64,000 nt of DNA from an uncultured Muribaculaceae bacterium (GCA_910586895.1 CAJUIW010000004.1:124001-188000); one strand, 5' to 3'; positions 43,136 to 51,775 are shown, counted from the stretch's first letter. A program made the numbers and translations. Notes: generated from the letters alone by a model not told the origin.

Positions 43136-43614
43136 AGAAGATAGATAGTTTCACTGTCGACCATCTGCGGCTGCTCCGCGGGATATATGTATCACGCCGT
43201 GACACAATGGAGTCGGGCGAGGTGCTGACCACATTTGACATCCGCATGACCGAGCCTAACCGCATGCAGCCCATAGCCGGACCAACGCTGCATACTATAG
43301 AACATCTTGCTGCCACATTCCTGCGCAATCATCCCCGGTGGGCCGACCGTGTAATCTACTGGGGCCCCATGGGATGCTGCACCGGCAATTACCTGATACT
43401 TAAAGGGGAGCTATCGTCGTCCGACATTCTTCCGCTTATGCGAGAGACATTCAGCTTCATAGCCGGATATGACGGCGAGATACCCGGAGCCACACCGCGC
43501 GACTGCGGCAACTATTCCTACATGGACCTTGATGACGCGCGCCTGCAGGCCAAATGTTATCTTGACGAAGTTCTTGCCAACCCCACTGTCGATAATCTGG
43601 AATACCCGAAGTGA
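43132..43614 (+). CDS. luxS: S-ribosylhomocysteine lyase, AI-2 precursor synthase
   Basis: The 160-residue enzyme splits S-ribosylhomocysteine to homocysteine and DPD, the AI-2 precursor. Metal ligands His54 and His58 with Glu57 are in HTIEHLAAT; the catalytic Cys is in GPMGCCTGNY (82-83), and the third metal ligand is Cys125 in RDCGNYS. Length matches the family. It overlaps mtnN by ATGA upstream and the AlbA_2 gene by GTGA downstream, so the three are translationally coupled. Confidence 0.96.
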   Translation: MKKIDSFTVDHLRLLRGIYVSRRDTMESGEVLTTFDIRMTEPNRMQPIAGPTLHTIEHLAATFLRNHPRWADRVIYWGPMGCCTGNYLILKGELSSSDILPLMRETFSFIAGYDGEIPGATPRDCGNYSYMDLDDARLQAKCYLDEVLANPTVDNLEYPK

Positions 43615-44288
43615 AGGATTTACGCCCCATAAAGGGTAAATATTATATAGCCGGACTTATAAGCCAGGGCGAGCATGAGCATCAGGACTTCAAATTTGCC
43701 ATCAGCGACGCCCTCAAGATAGCACGTTCAATATCGGCATTCGCCAACAACGACGGCGGACGCCTCCTTATCGGAGTGAAGGACAACGGGCGGATAGCCG
43801 GCGTGCGCAACGAGGAGGATATCTTCGTGGTTGAGCAGGCGGCCGAAATGTATTGCCGCCCTGCCCAGCAACTGCGCTTCACAGCCTTCACCACCGACGA
43901 CGGCATAGTGATACGCGCCGAGATTGACGCATGCCCTGACAGGCCGGTACAGGCCCGCGAGCCCGACGGCCGCTGGCGCGCCTATTATCGTGTGAAGGAT
44001 GAAAACATCGTGGCCTCTCCCCTGATGGTCCGGGCATGGCAACACAGAAAACGTCAGTCAGGAGCCATGATAGCGCTTAGCGAACAGGAGAGTGTGCTGC
44101 TTGCCGAGTTGAGGCGAAGCGGTATGGCCAATGTGGAGCAACTGATGATAGCATCACGCCAGAGCCGTGCGGCCACGGAGGATATCATAGTCAATTTAGC
44201 AGCCATCGGCATAGTGGATTTCTGCTACTCAAACGGCCGTTTCATGCTATGTGAAGGCTCTGATTATGACAAAAATAATTACATTTGA
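43611..44288 (+). CDS. AlbA_2 (Schlafen-type) domain protein
   Basis: The 225-residue protein has an AlbA_2-type domain in residues about 15-120: EHEHQDFKFAISDALKIARS, SAFANNDGGRLLIGVKDNG and IRAEIDACPDRPVQ. The second half (about 150-215) resembles a winged helix (LLAELRRSGMANVEQLMI). The family includes DNA/RNA-binding and putative regulatory proteins. It starts with GTG inside the luxS stop (GTGA at 43611-43614), so it belongs to the mtnN-luxS operon. A regulatory role in that pathway is possible but unproven. Confidence 0.85.
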   Translation: MKDLRPIKGKYYIAGLISQGEHEHQDFKFAISDALKIARSISAFANNDGGRLLIGVKDNGRIAGVRNEEDIFVVEQAAEMYCRPAQQLRFTAFTTDDGIVIRAEIDACPDRPVQAREPDGRWRAYYRVKDENIVASPLMVRAWQHRKRQSGAMIALSEQESVLLAELRRSGMANVEQLMIASRQSRAATEDIIVNLAAIGIVDFCYSNGRFMLCEGSDYDKNNYI

Positions 44289-44358
44289 TTAGTCAAACGC
44301 CCTAATAGATGGACAAAAATCATTGATTTTAGGTATATAAAATTATGATTTACGGTAC

Positions 44359-44366
44359 TACCTTTG
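44359..44366 (+). promoter_or_regulatory. -7 promoter element (TACCTTTG) with no gene downstream on this strand
   Basis: Exact TAnnTTTG match. The next 260 bases on the plus strand contain no open frame of note, and the next gene is on the opposite strand. Confidence 0.6.
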
Positions 44367-44371
44367 CATCA

Positions 44372-44602
44372 GATAATTAATGACGAATTGAATTAGTACC
44401 GCATAGTCAGTCCAATGCTTCGGACCACAATCCATGCATAGGAGTAATCTATAAGGAAGTTAGATTGTTTTTATACTTTCGCGCTGTCGGACCCGCTGTG
44501 AAGCTCCATCCGACGGCGCGCGGTGCATCTATACCTACCGTTAATAATCCGCCCAACACTACTTGATAATAAACAATGATGCCGGACATGAAGCCCGGCA
44601 TC
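44372..44602 (+). ncRNA. Candidate structured non-coding RNA
   Basis: The predicted transcript would begin after the -7 element at 44359-44366. It includes a GTCC/GGAC hairpin (44410-44425) and the strong 11-bp stem at 44481-44519, and could end at the hairpin 44578-44602. The U tract is weak, so the 3' end is uncertain. I do not recognise a known RNA family. Confidence 0.35.
44578..44602. terminator. Terminator-like hairpin after the SPFH gene
   Basis: GATGCCGG (44578-44585) pairs with CCGGCATC (44595-44602). On the minus strand it is followed by ATTGTTTATT. It lies 28 bases after the SPFH stop codon. Confidence 0.65.
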
Positions 44603-44629
44603 TGTATCATATATATGTCAAGGTCTGAC

Positions 44630-45565
44630 TCAGTCGCCAGTGTTCAGTACCGGCTGGGCAGCCTCATCGGCGCAGAGCACCACAAGCAGATTGCCCACCA
44701 TGGTAGCCTTGCGTTCATTATCAAGCTTCACCACTCCGCGGTCCTCGATATGCTTGATAGCCATGTCAACCATCGATACGGCACCCTCAACAATCTTTTC
44801 ACGTGCCGATATGATAGCCGCGGCCTGCTGACGTCTGAGCATCACTGCGGCAATCTCCGGGGCATAAGCCAGATAGTTGAGCCGGGCTTCCACTACTTCC
44901 ATTCCGGCCATGGCCAGACGTTCATTTATCTTGCGTTCGAGCAGTTCGTTTATCTCATCGCCGCCATCGCGCAGGGTCAGTTCTCCATCCTCGGTACCGG
45001 TAGAGTCATAGGCAAAATGGCCGGTCACTTCACGAAGGGCGGCATCGCTCTGTATGCGCACGAAGCGCTCCAGCGCCCCGGTGCTTACTGAGGTGCCTGT
45101 TGCTCCGAGCGAAGCCGAATCAATATCAAACACAGCGCGGTAGGTGTCGCGTATGCGCCACACAAGCACCATGCCTATCAGCACAGGATTGCCTATCTTG
45201 TCGTTGACCTTTATCGGTTCGATATCCATATTGCGTATGCGTAGCGACAGTTTGCGGCGTGTCATAAAAGGATTGAGCCAGAAGTAGCCCACACGGCGGC
45301 ATGTGCCACGATATTTTCCAAAGAAAATCATCACACGCGCCTCGTTAGGCTCCTGTGTGAAATATCCTACGCATCCGAGCACAAACAGCAGAAGCAACGG
45401 TATGGTACACCCTACACTCAGCCAGAGATTATCCTCTCCACCCTGCACTATACAGAACACTATAAGCAGCGGAATGATGACGAATGTCACCGCTATCATG
45501 GCAAAACCGTTCATCAACAATCCGCCATATTCATACTCTTCATTATCCTCTTTCATAAGCTTCAT
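44630..45565 (-). CDS. SPFH/band 7 domain membrane protein
   Basis: The 311-residue protein has two hydrophobic segments near the N-terminus (about 17-40 and 50-70). An SPFH domain follows: EARVMIFFGKYRGTCRRVG, RIRNMDIEPIKVNDKIGNPV, then the helical region MAGMEVVEARLNYLAYAPEI and AAAIISAREKIVEGA. SPFH proteins (prohibitin, flotillin, HflK/C, slipin) form membrane microdomain scaffolds. No NfeD or protease partner is adjacent. It lies downstream of the outer-membrane receptor gene on the same strand. Confidence 0.9.
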   Translation of the reverse strand: MKLMKEDNEEYEYGGLLMNGFAMIAVTFVIIPLLIVFCIVQGGEDNLWLSVGCTIPLLLLFVLGCVGYFTQEPNEARVMIFFGKYRGTCRRVGYFWLNPFMTRRKLSLRIRNMDIEPIKVNDKIGNPVLIGMVLVWRIRDTYRAVFDIDSASLGATGTSVSTGALERFVRIQSDAALREVTGHFAYDSTGTEDGELTLRDGGDEINELLERKINERLAMAGMEVVEARLNYLAYAPEIAAVMLRRQQAAAIISAREKIVEGAVSMVDMAIKHIEDRGVVKLDNERKATMVGNLLVVLCADEAAQPVLNTGD

Positions 45566-45586
45566 TTATGGTTTTCTATATATGAC

Positions 45587-45629
45587 GCACCGGGGTGCGG
45601 AAAAGTCACACCCCGGTGCAGATTTTTTT
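45587..45629 (+). terminator. Strong hairpin with T tract on the plus strand
   Basis: GCACCGGGGTG (45587-45597) pairs perfectly with CACCCCGGTGC (45609-45619), and TTTTTTT follows at 45623-45629 on the plus strand. The flanking genes are on the minus strand. It may still slow minus-strand transcription between the receptor and SPFH genes. Confidence 0.7.
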
Positions 45630-45642
45630 GAGTGCTCCGGAA

Positions 45643-48072
45643 TCAGTGCGATGCTCCGCCCACTACGTCATCGTTCTTCACACTACGCACCTTCTTGACC
45701 TGTGCGTTAAGATTGCCGAAGCGGTATGATACGGCGATCCTCACTCCACGGTTGTCAGTGTATTCCGAATAGCTCCGGCTTGTGTAGGGAACATTGATCA
45801 TATAGCTGCAATGCTTCGAATGACTTGTGCCAAATGGATTCTCTACACTCAGCCGCACATTCAGACGCTTCTCATTTAGGAATGAACGACTGAGATCTAT
45901 ACCATGATACAATCCAGAGGATCCAATTGGCTTGAACACACTGTACAGGCTCTTGCTACGTCCCCAATAGCTTGCATAGACGCCTACCGACAGGTCCCAG
46001 GGAAGCTGCTGGTTAAACCGCATGAAAATGTCCGGCGACCATCCGCTCACTCCAAGATTCAATGACGGATTCTCCTCTTTATTGTACCGGATACTTGTAT
46101 TGATCATCAGGCGTGTCTTGCTACCGGGCTGGTACTGCATCCACAGGCCGCCGTAGAGCGACTTATTCTTACCTGCATTGGCATAGGTACTGCTCAGACG
46201 GTCGCCCGGCAGAAGCTCCTGAATCTGTATGATGGCGTTGTCGCTGAATCCATATCCGGCATTGAAATCCATAGAGAATTTACTGCTGAAGAAGCTGTAG
46301 TTGAAGTTCACCGAATGATTGCGCGTACTTGTCAGATCAGGATTACCCTGCGACTGCCCCTGAGGAGTGGTGTTGAGCGTAGGATTGAGATAATTGATGC
46401 CCGGACGGCGTATCGAAGCGCTGTACGACAGGCGCATAGAGTTGCGGTCATTGATATTGTAGGATATTCCGGCATTAGGCACGAGGTCGCGCAGAGAGCT
46501 GTGGAAATCCTCGTTATCACCCAGTTTGTACTTGGCGGCAAGGCGTGAGTACTCGTAGCGCAGGCCGGCACGGAGCCCTATCTTACCTATATTCACACGG
46601 TAATCGACGAATGCTGCGGCCACCTGTGTCACGTGGCTGAAATCAGTCTTTACTTGATTGAGGTCGATATACTCCTGATCTGAGCGGCTATGATTGTCGC
46701 GATAGATATATTTAGCCCCGACATCGACAGTATGTCCTTTCCAAAGCGGACGTGTCCAGTCGGCCTGAACCGTATGTTCAAGGAATGTAGCTGAATTATC
46801 GATATTGGTACCTGTATAGCTTACAGGCATATCCACCATATCGTAATACCGATTGGTCGACTTCGAGCTGTTGCCATTGCCTGACACCATGTATGTAAGT
46901 ATGAATTTCTCCCCTTTACGGCGTGTGAGGTGCTGATAATTGACTGTCCCGTCAAGCCAATGGTAGCGCGACGGATCGGTCATGTTGCGCGAGCGATAGC
47001 TGTAGATTGTATTGTCCATAGCGTCCATCATAGTGAAATAGTAGTCCGAACGCGATTTGCTGCTATGGAAGAATCCGCTGAATTCGGCAGTGAACAGATT
47101 GAGTGTGTCCATCTCATAACTGAATTCAAAGCCTACACTACCGCTCGTATTGCTTCCACGCTGATACGTCTCCTCGCTTGAATGATTGTCCGACTCTTCG
47201 AAAGTACGCTCTGTAGTATGATACCCGCGCCGAGCACGGCTCGGAGTGTTACGGAAATTTCCGTACATGCTGAAAGTCACCTTGTCAATCTGCGACATTA
47301 CCCAGATATTGGGGCTCGGTATATTCTGCGAGGTGCTGTAGGAGAGCCCGGCACTGCCCATCACACCTTTTATTACCAGGTTTTCTTCAGTTACGATATT
47401 AAGAATTGTGCTCACCCCCTCGGCATCCTCGCGTGCACCTGGGTCGGTGATAACCTCAATCTTCTTGATCATCGAGGCCGGAATAGACTTGAATATATCC
47501 TTGGCATTGTTGCTGAACGAATTGTTCTTTCGCCCATTCTTGTATATCAGGAAGCTTGACGAGCCTTTTACCTTGATAGTACCGTCGGGATCCACACTTA
47601 CAAGAGGTACCTTCTTAAGCATTTCGTCAAGCTGCGATGTCTTTGCATCAGGGTCGGCGGCTACATCGTAGCCTATACGGTCAATCTCACGCGATATCAG
47701 AGGCTTCTGGGCAGTAACTACCACTTCGCCGAGTTCTGTTCCGGTGGTCACGGTAAGAGTACCGAGGTCAGCAGCAGGGCGCTTGGCAGTAAGTTCAAAA
47801 GTGCGGCTAAGCGGTGCGCGTCCTACAGAAGTAAGCAGCAGACGATACTTACCGGCTCGCGGAAGTGACTTTGAGAACGAACCGTCCTCCTTGGTGACAG
47901 CAGTAGCGACAGGTTTCACTGTGTCAGGCAGCTGATATATGCGGATTGTGGCGAACGACTCCCCCGTCGCGGTAGAGTCAACGGCCACACCCTTTACGCT
48001 AAATGATTGGGCCAATGCAGATAACGAGCATAAAGCCATAAGAGTGATGAAAAATGAACGAAAAGAATTCAT
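45643..48072 (-). CDS. Outer-membrane beta-barrel/TonB-dependent receptor-like protein (OMP_b-brl_3)
   Basis: The 809-residue protein has a signal peptide (about 1-22). A carboxypeptidase-regulatory-like domain is seen at about 22-110 (ATIRIYQLPDTVKPVATAVT), a plug-like domain at about 115-225 (LGEVVVTAQKPLISREIDRI) and a large barrel ending SYRFGNLNAQVKKV. It lacks a clear N-terminal TonB box. The family imports or binds unknown ligands. The final residues (NDDVVGGASH) extend beyond the last strand, which is unusual for a barrel. A minus-strand -7 element is at 48190-48197. Confidence 0.9.
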   Translation of the reverse strand: MNSFRSFFITLMALCSLSALAQSFSVKGVAVDSTATGESFATIRIYQLPDTVKPVATAVTKEDGSFSKSLPRAGKYRLLLTSVGRAPLSRTFELTAKRPAADLGTLTVTTGTELGEVVVTAQKPLISREIDRIGYDVAADPDAKTSQLDEMLKKVPLVSVDPDGTIKVKGSSSFLIYKNGRKNNSFSNNAKDIFKSIPASMIKKIEVITDPGAREDAEGVSTILNIVTEENLVIKGVMGSAGLSYSTSQNIPSPNIWVMSQIDKVTFSMYGNFRNTPSRARRGYHTTERTFEESDNHSSEETYQRGSNTSGSVGFEFSYEMDTLNLFTAEFSGFFHSSKSRSDYYFTMMDAMDNTIYSYRSRNMTDPSRYHWLDGTVNYQHLTRRKGEKFILTYMVSGNGNSSKSTNRYYDMVDMPVSYTGTNIDNSATFLEHTVQADWTRPLWKGHTVDVGAKYIYRDNHSRSDQEYIDLNQVKTDFSHVTQVAAAFVDYRVNIGKIGLRAGLRYEYSRLAAKYKLGDNEDFHSSLRDLVPNAGISYNINDRNSMRLSYSASIRRPGINYLNPTLNTTPQGQSQGNPDLTSTRNHSVNFNYSFFSSKFSMDFNAGYGFSDNAIIQIQELLPGDRLSSTYANAGKNKSLYGGLWMQYQPGSKTRLMINTSIRYNKEENPSLNLGVSGWSPDIFMRFNQQLPWDLSVGVYASYWGRSKSLYSVFKPIGSSGLYHGIDLSRSFLNEKRLNVRLSVENPFGTSHSKHCSYMINVPYTSRSYSEYTDNRGVRIAVSYRFGNLNAQVKKVRSVKNDDVVGGASH

Positions 48073-48396
48073 AATATGATTTTGAATGTGATAAGACGCA
48101 TATACTTATATGACGCTGAAAACAGAGTTATGTGACAACTGAAGGAAAAAAAATCTATCTACATAGTGTATTATTTCATTAATACACCGCAAATATACTT
48201 ATTAATTCCGATGCGTAAAACAATTCTATCCTTTTTTCACGAAAAACTTTCTTTTCTGATGATGACTACCCCCTTTTTACCTTTGACATTAGACTTTCTC
48301 TTATTATCTTTGCTGTGGCTTACATCATACCGAAACACTGATTTAATATACCAATCATATAAATCAGGGACGTTACACTGACATAATGATTATACA
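48073..48396. promoter_or_regulatory. Divergent promoter region, receptor versus sensor kinase
   Basis: This 324-base AT-rich region holds a minus-strand -7 element TATATTTG (48190-48197) for the receptor gene and a plus-strand TATCTTTG (48305-48312) for the kinase. A 71-codon hydrophobic open frame (48166-48381) spans the kinase promoter and shows no family features, so it is not called. Confidence 0.75.
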
Positions 48397-50217
48397 ATGA
48401 TTCACCATCTCAGCAACAGACTGCATATAATATGTACACTGTTATCTATGGCATCTCTTATCATCGGACCGTCATGTTCAAGTACGCGTTCCGACATGTC
48501 GGAGGATGAAGAGCTCAGGCTGTTCAATCTTGTTGCCGAGCCATCTTCGGAGGGAAACTACGCACTGGCCATATCGATGGCCGACTCCCTGCTGTCGACC
48601 CAGCTCAGCGACACACTGCGCGGATACATAATGCTCGAACGTGGCGTGGCGCTCTTCAATAGCGGCAAAATAGCCGAATCGGCAAGCTACGGCAATGAAA
48701 TCATGGAGTATGCCCGCAAGCATAATATCATAGAGATAGAGACTCAGGCGGAGCAGAACCGCGGAGGAATCTACCGGCGTGCAGGCAACGACGATTCGGC
48801 CTTGATATGCTACTCACGCGGCCTTGATCTGGCCATGGAGTCCGGCAATATCGAAATGGAGCAGGTACTTGCCGACATGCTCGCCATTCTTTGTACCGAG
48901 CGCAACAGGTTTGATGATGCCGAAAAGTTTACACAGCAAGCCATTTCGCTTAGCAAAGAACTGTCTGACACTACCGCGATGGTTTCGGCAGTAGCCACCT
49001 TAGGGGCAATACGGTCCCGACAGGAGAGGTATGCAGAAGTAATCAACTTACAAGAGCCATATATCCCTATGGCTGCGACAGTTGATCCTCTGACCCGTAT
49101 AAAGTTCTACACCCCTGTCATCAAATCCTGCATACAGCTTGATTCCCTTCAGAGGGCACGCGCCATTCTATCGCAAATGCAGGAAGACGCATCCGCATTG
49201 CCGGCCAATCATCAGAGCGCCATAGCGGTAAAATCAGCTGAAGCAGCACTCGCCGCTGCCGAACAAAGATGGAATGACCAATGGAAAATACTCTGCGCCC
49301 TTGATTCACTCGACACACAGGGGCGCAAGGAGAATATGATTCTGATAGAGCGTGCCGAATGCCGCGCCAACATGGGCGACTGGCAGGGAGCCGCACAGCG
49401 CTACCGTAAAGCCTACGATGCTCTGGCCGAACAGCACCGGAGCAGTGTGGAGAAAGACATCTCCGAGCTGTCCGTAAAATACGATACCGCCCTCAAGCAA
49501 CTTGAGATAGAACGTCTGCGCAACCGCCAGTGGGTAATGATGTCCATCATACTATGCTGTATATTCCTTATTATAATAGGTGGGGGTGTATGGATTGTCA
49601 TATCACGGTCGCGCAAGGCAGCCGCCGAACGCAAAGCCCGCATGGAATATATACGCGGGCTTGAGCAGGAACGCGGACGCATGGCCCGCGAACTGCACGA
49701 CGACGTGGCTGCACATCTTGTAGGGATGCAGTTTGATATCCTTACATGTCCGAACGAGGAATGCGCCGGGAAGTTGAATTCACTGGCTGTCAAAGTCCGC
49801 AATCTATCCCACGAACTGATGCCACCTGAATTCACTCGGCTCACTCTGCCGGAACTGATTAGCGACATGGCATTGAGCCGCAACGATCCGGCACGCAATA
49901 TCACAGTACACACCATTATCAAAGGAACATTTGAATGGGGCTCTCTTCCGGCCTCCGCATCGTTTGAGCTATACCGCATAGTTCAGGAGGCAGTGACAAA
50001 TGCCATAAAGCATACGTCAGCCCCTGACATCACGATAACTCTTGACGGCGACTCCCGATATAAAATAACGGTGGAATCAGCCTCAACATCCACCTTCCCG
50101 CATGACTCGCAGGGTATAGGCCTGCGCATCATGAAGATACGTGCCGAGCTGGCCGGTGCGGCACTGACAAACAGCATATCGCAAAGCGGTAGCCTACTTA
50201 CACTTACACAGCTTTAG
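48397..50217 (+). CDS. Sensor histidine kinase with extracytoplasmic TPR domain
   Basis: The 606-residue protein has an N-terminal hydrophobic signal (about 10-27), a periplasmic TPR-like helical region (about 40-345), a coiled coil, one membrane segment (380-402) and a HisKA_3 domain with phospho-acceptor His434 in MARELHDDVAAHL. A HATPase domain with N box IVQEAVTNAIKH and G2 box GIGLRIMKIRAEL follows. It should phosphorylate the response regulator encoded 8 bases downstream. The ligand sensed is unknown. Confidence 0.92.
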   Translation: MIHHLSNRLHIICTLLSMASLIIGPSCSSTRSDMSEDEELRLFNLVAEPSSEGNYALAISMADSLLSTQLSDTLRGYIMLERGVALFNSGKIAESASYGNEIMEYARKHNIIEIETQAEQNRGGIYRRAGNDDSALICYSRGLDLAMESGNIEMEQVLADMLAILCTERNRFDDAEKFTQQAISLSKELSDTTAMVSAVATLGAIRSRQERYAEVINLQEPYIPMAATVDPLTRIKFYTPVIKSCIQLDSLQRARAILSQMQEDASALPANHQSAIAVKSAEAALAAAEQRWNDQWKILCALDSLDTQGRKENMILIERAECRANMGDWQGAAQRYRKAYDALAEQHRSSVEKDISELSVKYDTALKQLEIERLRNRQWVMMSIILCCIFLIIIGGGVWIVISRSRKAAAERKARMEYIRGLEQERGRMARELHDDVAAHLVGMQFDILTCPNEECAGKLNSLAVKVRNLSHELMPPEFTRLTLPELISDMALSRNDPARNITVHTIIKGTFEWGSLPASASFELYRIVQEAVTNAIKHTSAPDITITLDGDSRYKITVESASTSTFPHDSQGIGLRIMKIRAELAGAALTNSISQSGSLLTLTQL

Positions 50218-50225
50218 TACAGATT

Positions 50226-51650
50226 ATGAAGAAAATACTCGTAGTGGACGACCATCCCATAGTGACCGGAAAGATCCGTGACCTGCTGATTGCAAATGGA
50301 TATGATGCTGTCACGGCTCATACTCCGGCTGAGGCAAAACTGCTTGTTGCACATGCCGGCCGGTTTGATGCCGCCATTGTCGACCTCTCGTTATCAACCC
50401 CTGGCGGCGACATTGCCGACGGGCTGGAGATGATTGAAGAGTTTCGCACCGATGGATTCACAGGTAAAACCATCATATATACCATGCACGACGAGGCCTG
50501 GCACATGCGCCGTCTGTCGGAAGCCCATCCTGACGCCGTAGTGTTCAAGACAGAAAGCCCCACAAAGCTGGTTGCCGCCGTCAATGAGCTGACTTCGGGA
50601 CACAAATTCCACAGCGTGGAGTTCGAGGCACGTATCAAAAGCATACAGGGCAATTCGGCCATGCTTACTGAAAAGGATATCGAGGTGGCACAACTCGTAG
50701 CTTCCGGCATGACAAACAACAGTATCGCATCGCGCATGAACATGAGTGAGAAAACCGTTGAATACCATCGCAGCAACATAATCCGCAAACTGGGTACACG
50801 CACTATGCCGCAGGCCATAATGCGCGCCATGACTCTCGGCATTATCAGCATGTTCATGATGCTCCTGTCCCTGCCTATTCACGCCTTGACCGCTGAAAGC
50901 GGACCGCTGGAAGTGGACATGGGCACATCGGTGATATGGGCCGACCGCAATCTCGGAGCAGACAGCCCTGCAGAAGGTGGCGACTGCTACTCCGCGGCCG
51001 AAACATTTGTAAAATCAGAGTATTCATGGAGCACATACACTTTATGCAACGGTACATGGGACAGCTGCCATGACATAGGTGTCAGCGACATAGCCGGAAC
51101 CAAGTACGATGCCGCACACGCCAACTTAGGCAACGGCTGGTACACCCCTGCACCTGAGGATTTCGAAGAACTGCTCGAAAAATGCACTATTGAACTGGTT
51201 GACGTAGACGGGCTGAAATGCGCACGCTTTACAGCCACAAACGGCAATACCCTCCTGCTCCCGCTGTGCGGCTACTATCAGGGAGGGAGCACACGAATCA
51301 GAATCAATCAGGAAGCCGCATATCAGACATCAGAAGTTGACTATAAAGAAGAGTTTGTACCGGGCTATAATGTAACAGCCTCAGTACTTGCCCCGACATT
51401 CTGCGCAGTGACCCTACAAGGAATATACCCCTCACTGCTCGGCACCGCATTTATCGGGATGAGCGTGCGTCCGGTGCGCAAGCGCCCCGCTGCAATTGAC
51501 TCGGTCATAGCAGACGATGCATCCACATCATCGCCCCGCACCATTTATGACCTCAACGGACGCCTGGTATCCATTCCTACCTCACAGCTCCCCGCAGGGA
51601 TATATATCGTACATGAAGGCACCCGCCGCTATAAGCTCCTGATACGATAA
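50226..51650 (+). CDS. NarL/LuxR-type response regulator fused to membrane segment and FISUMP-like domain
   Basis: The 474-residue protein has a receiver domain (1-125; Asp8, Asp9, phospho-acceptor Asp53, Thr86, Lys108) and a LuxR-type helix-turn-helix (about 145-205, MNMSEKTVEYHRSNIIRKLG). A hydrophobic segment (about 203-222, MTLGIISMFMMLLSLPIHAL) begins within the last DNA-binding helix. Beyond it is an exported-type domain (228-415) with IWADRNLGA, GNGWYTPAPEDFEEL and LLLPLCGYYQGGS, like FISUMP domains, and a C-terminal sorting-domain-like tail (439-474, YDLNGRLV, LPAGIYIV). Such a fusion is very unusual. It pairs with the upstream kinase. Confidence 0.85.
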   Translation: MKKILVVDDHPIVTGKIRDLLIANGYDAVTAHTPAEAKLLVAHAGRFDAAIVDLSLSTPGGDIADGLEMIEEFRTDGFTGKTIIYTMHDEAWHMRRLSEAHPDAVVFKTESPTKLVAAVNELTSGHKFHSVEFEARIKSIQGNSAMLTEKDIEVAQLVASGMTNNSIASRMNMSEKTVEYHRSNIIRKLGTRTMPQAIMRAMTLGIISMFMMLLSLPIHALTAESGPLEVDMGTSVIWADRNLGADSPAEGGDCYSAAETFVKSEYSWSTYTLCNGTWDSCHDIGVSDIAGTKYDAAHANLGNGWYTPAPEDFEELLEKCTIELVDVDGLKCARFTATNGNTLLLPLCGYYQGGSTRIRINQEAAYQTSEVDYKEEFVPGYNVTASVLAPTFCAVTLQGIYPSLLGTAFIGMSVRPVRKRPAAIDSVIADDASTSSPRTIYDLNGRLVSIPTSQLPAGIYIVHEGTRRYKLLIR

Positions 51651-51660
51651 TCAGGGTCCA

Positions 51661-51684
51661 CAGTTTAGGGATTTCCCTAAACTG
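51661..51684 (+). terminator. Perfect palindrome after the response regulator gene
   Basis: CAGTTTAGGG (51661-51670) pairs perfectly with CCCTAAACTG (51675-51684) across ATTT. Only CCTTTG follows, so it is a weak terminator. The same symmetry would suit a dimeric LuxR-type regulator binding site. Confidence 0.55.
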
Positions 51685-51762
51685 CCTTTGTCGAAAACAC
51701 TAATACTCTAATTCCAAACATATTAAACCATCCAATTATTCTATTTATAAAAAATTTATCCA

Positions 51763-51770
51763 TATATTTG
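51763..51770 (+). promoter_or_regulatory. -7 promoter element (TATATTTG) of the 6S-like ncRNA
   Basis: Exact TAnnTTTG match. The predicted start is about 51776, followed by a structured non-coding stretch and a terminator. Confidence 0.75.
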
Positions 51771-51775
51771 CTCTC

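Larger units (their letters stand above)
44289..44629. other. Intergenic region with promoter, hairpins and a possible ncRNA
   Basis: There is no credible open frame in this 341-base stretch. It holds an exact -7 element at 44359-44366, an 11-bp stem (GCGCTGTCGGA with TCCGACGGCGC) at 44481-44519 and a GATGCCGG/CCGGCATC hairpin at 44578-44602 that can terminate the SPFH gene. Confidence 0.55.

Noticed and set aside
48166..48381. A 71-codon hydrophobic open frame before the sensor kinase
   Set aside because: It spans the kinase -7 element, is AT-biased and resembles no protein family.
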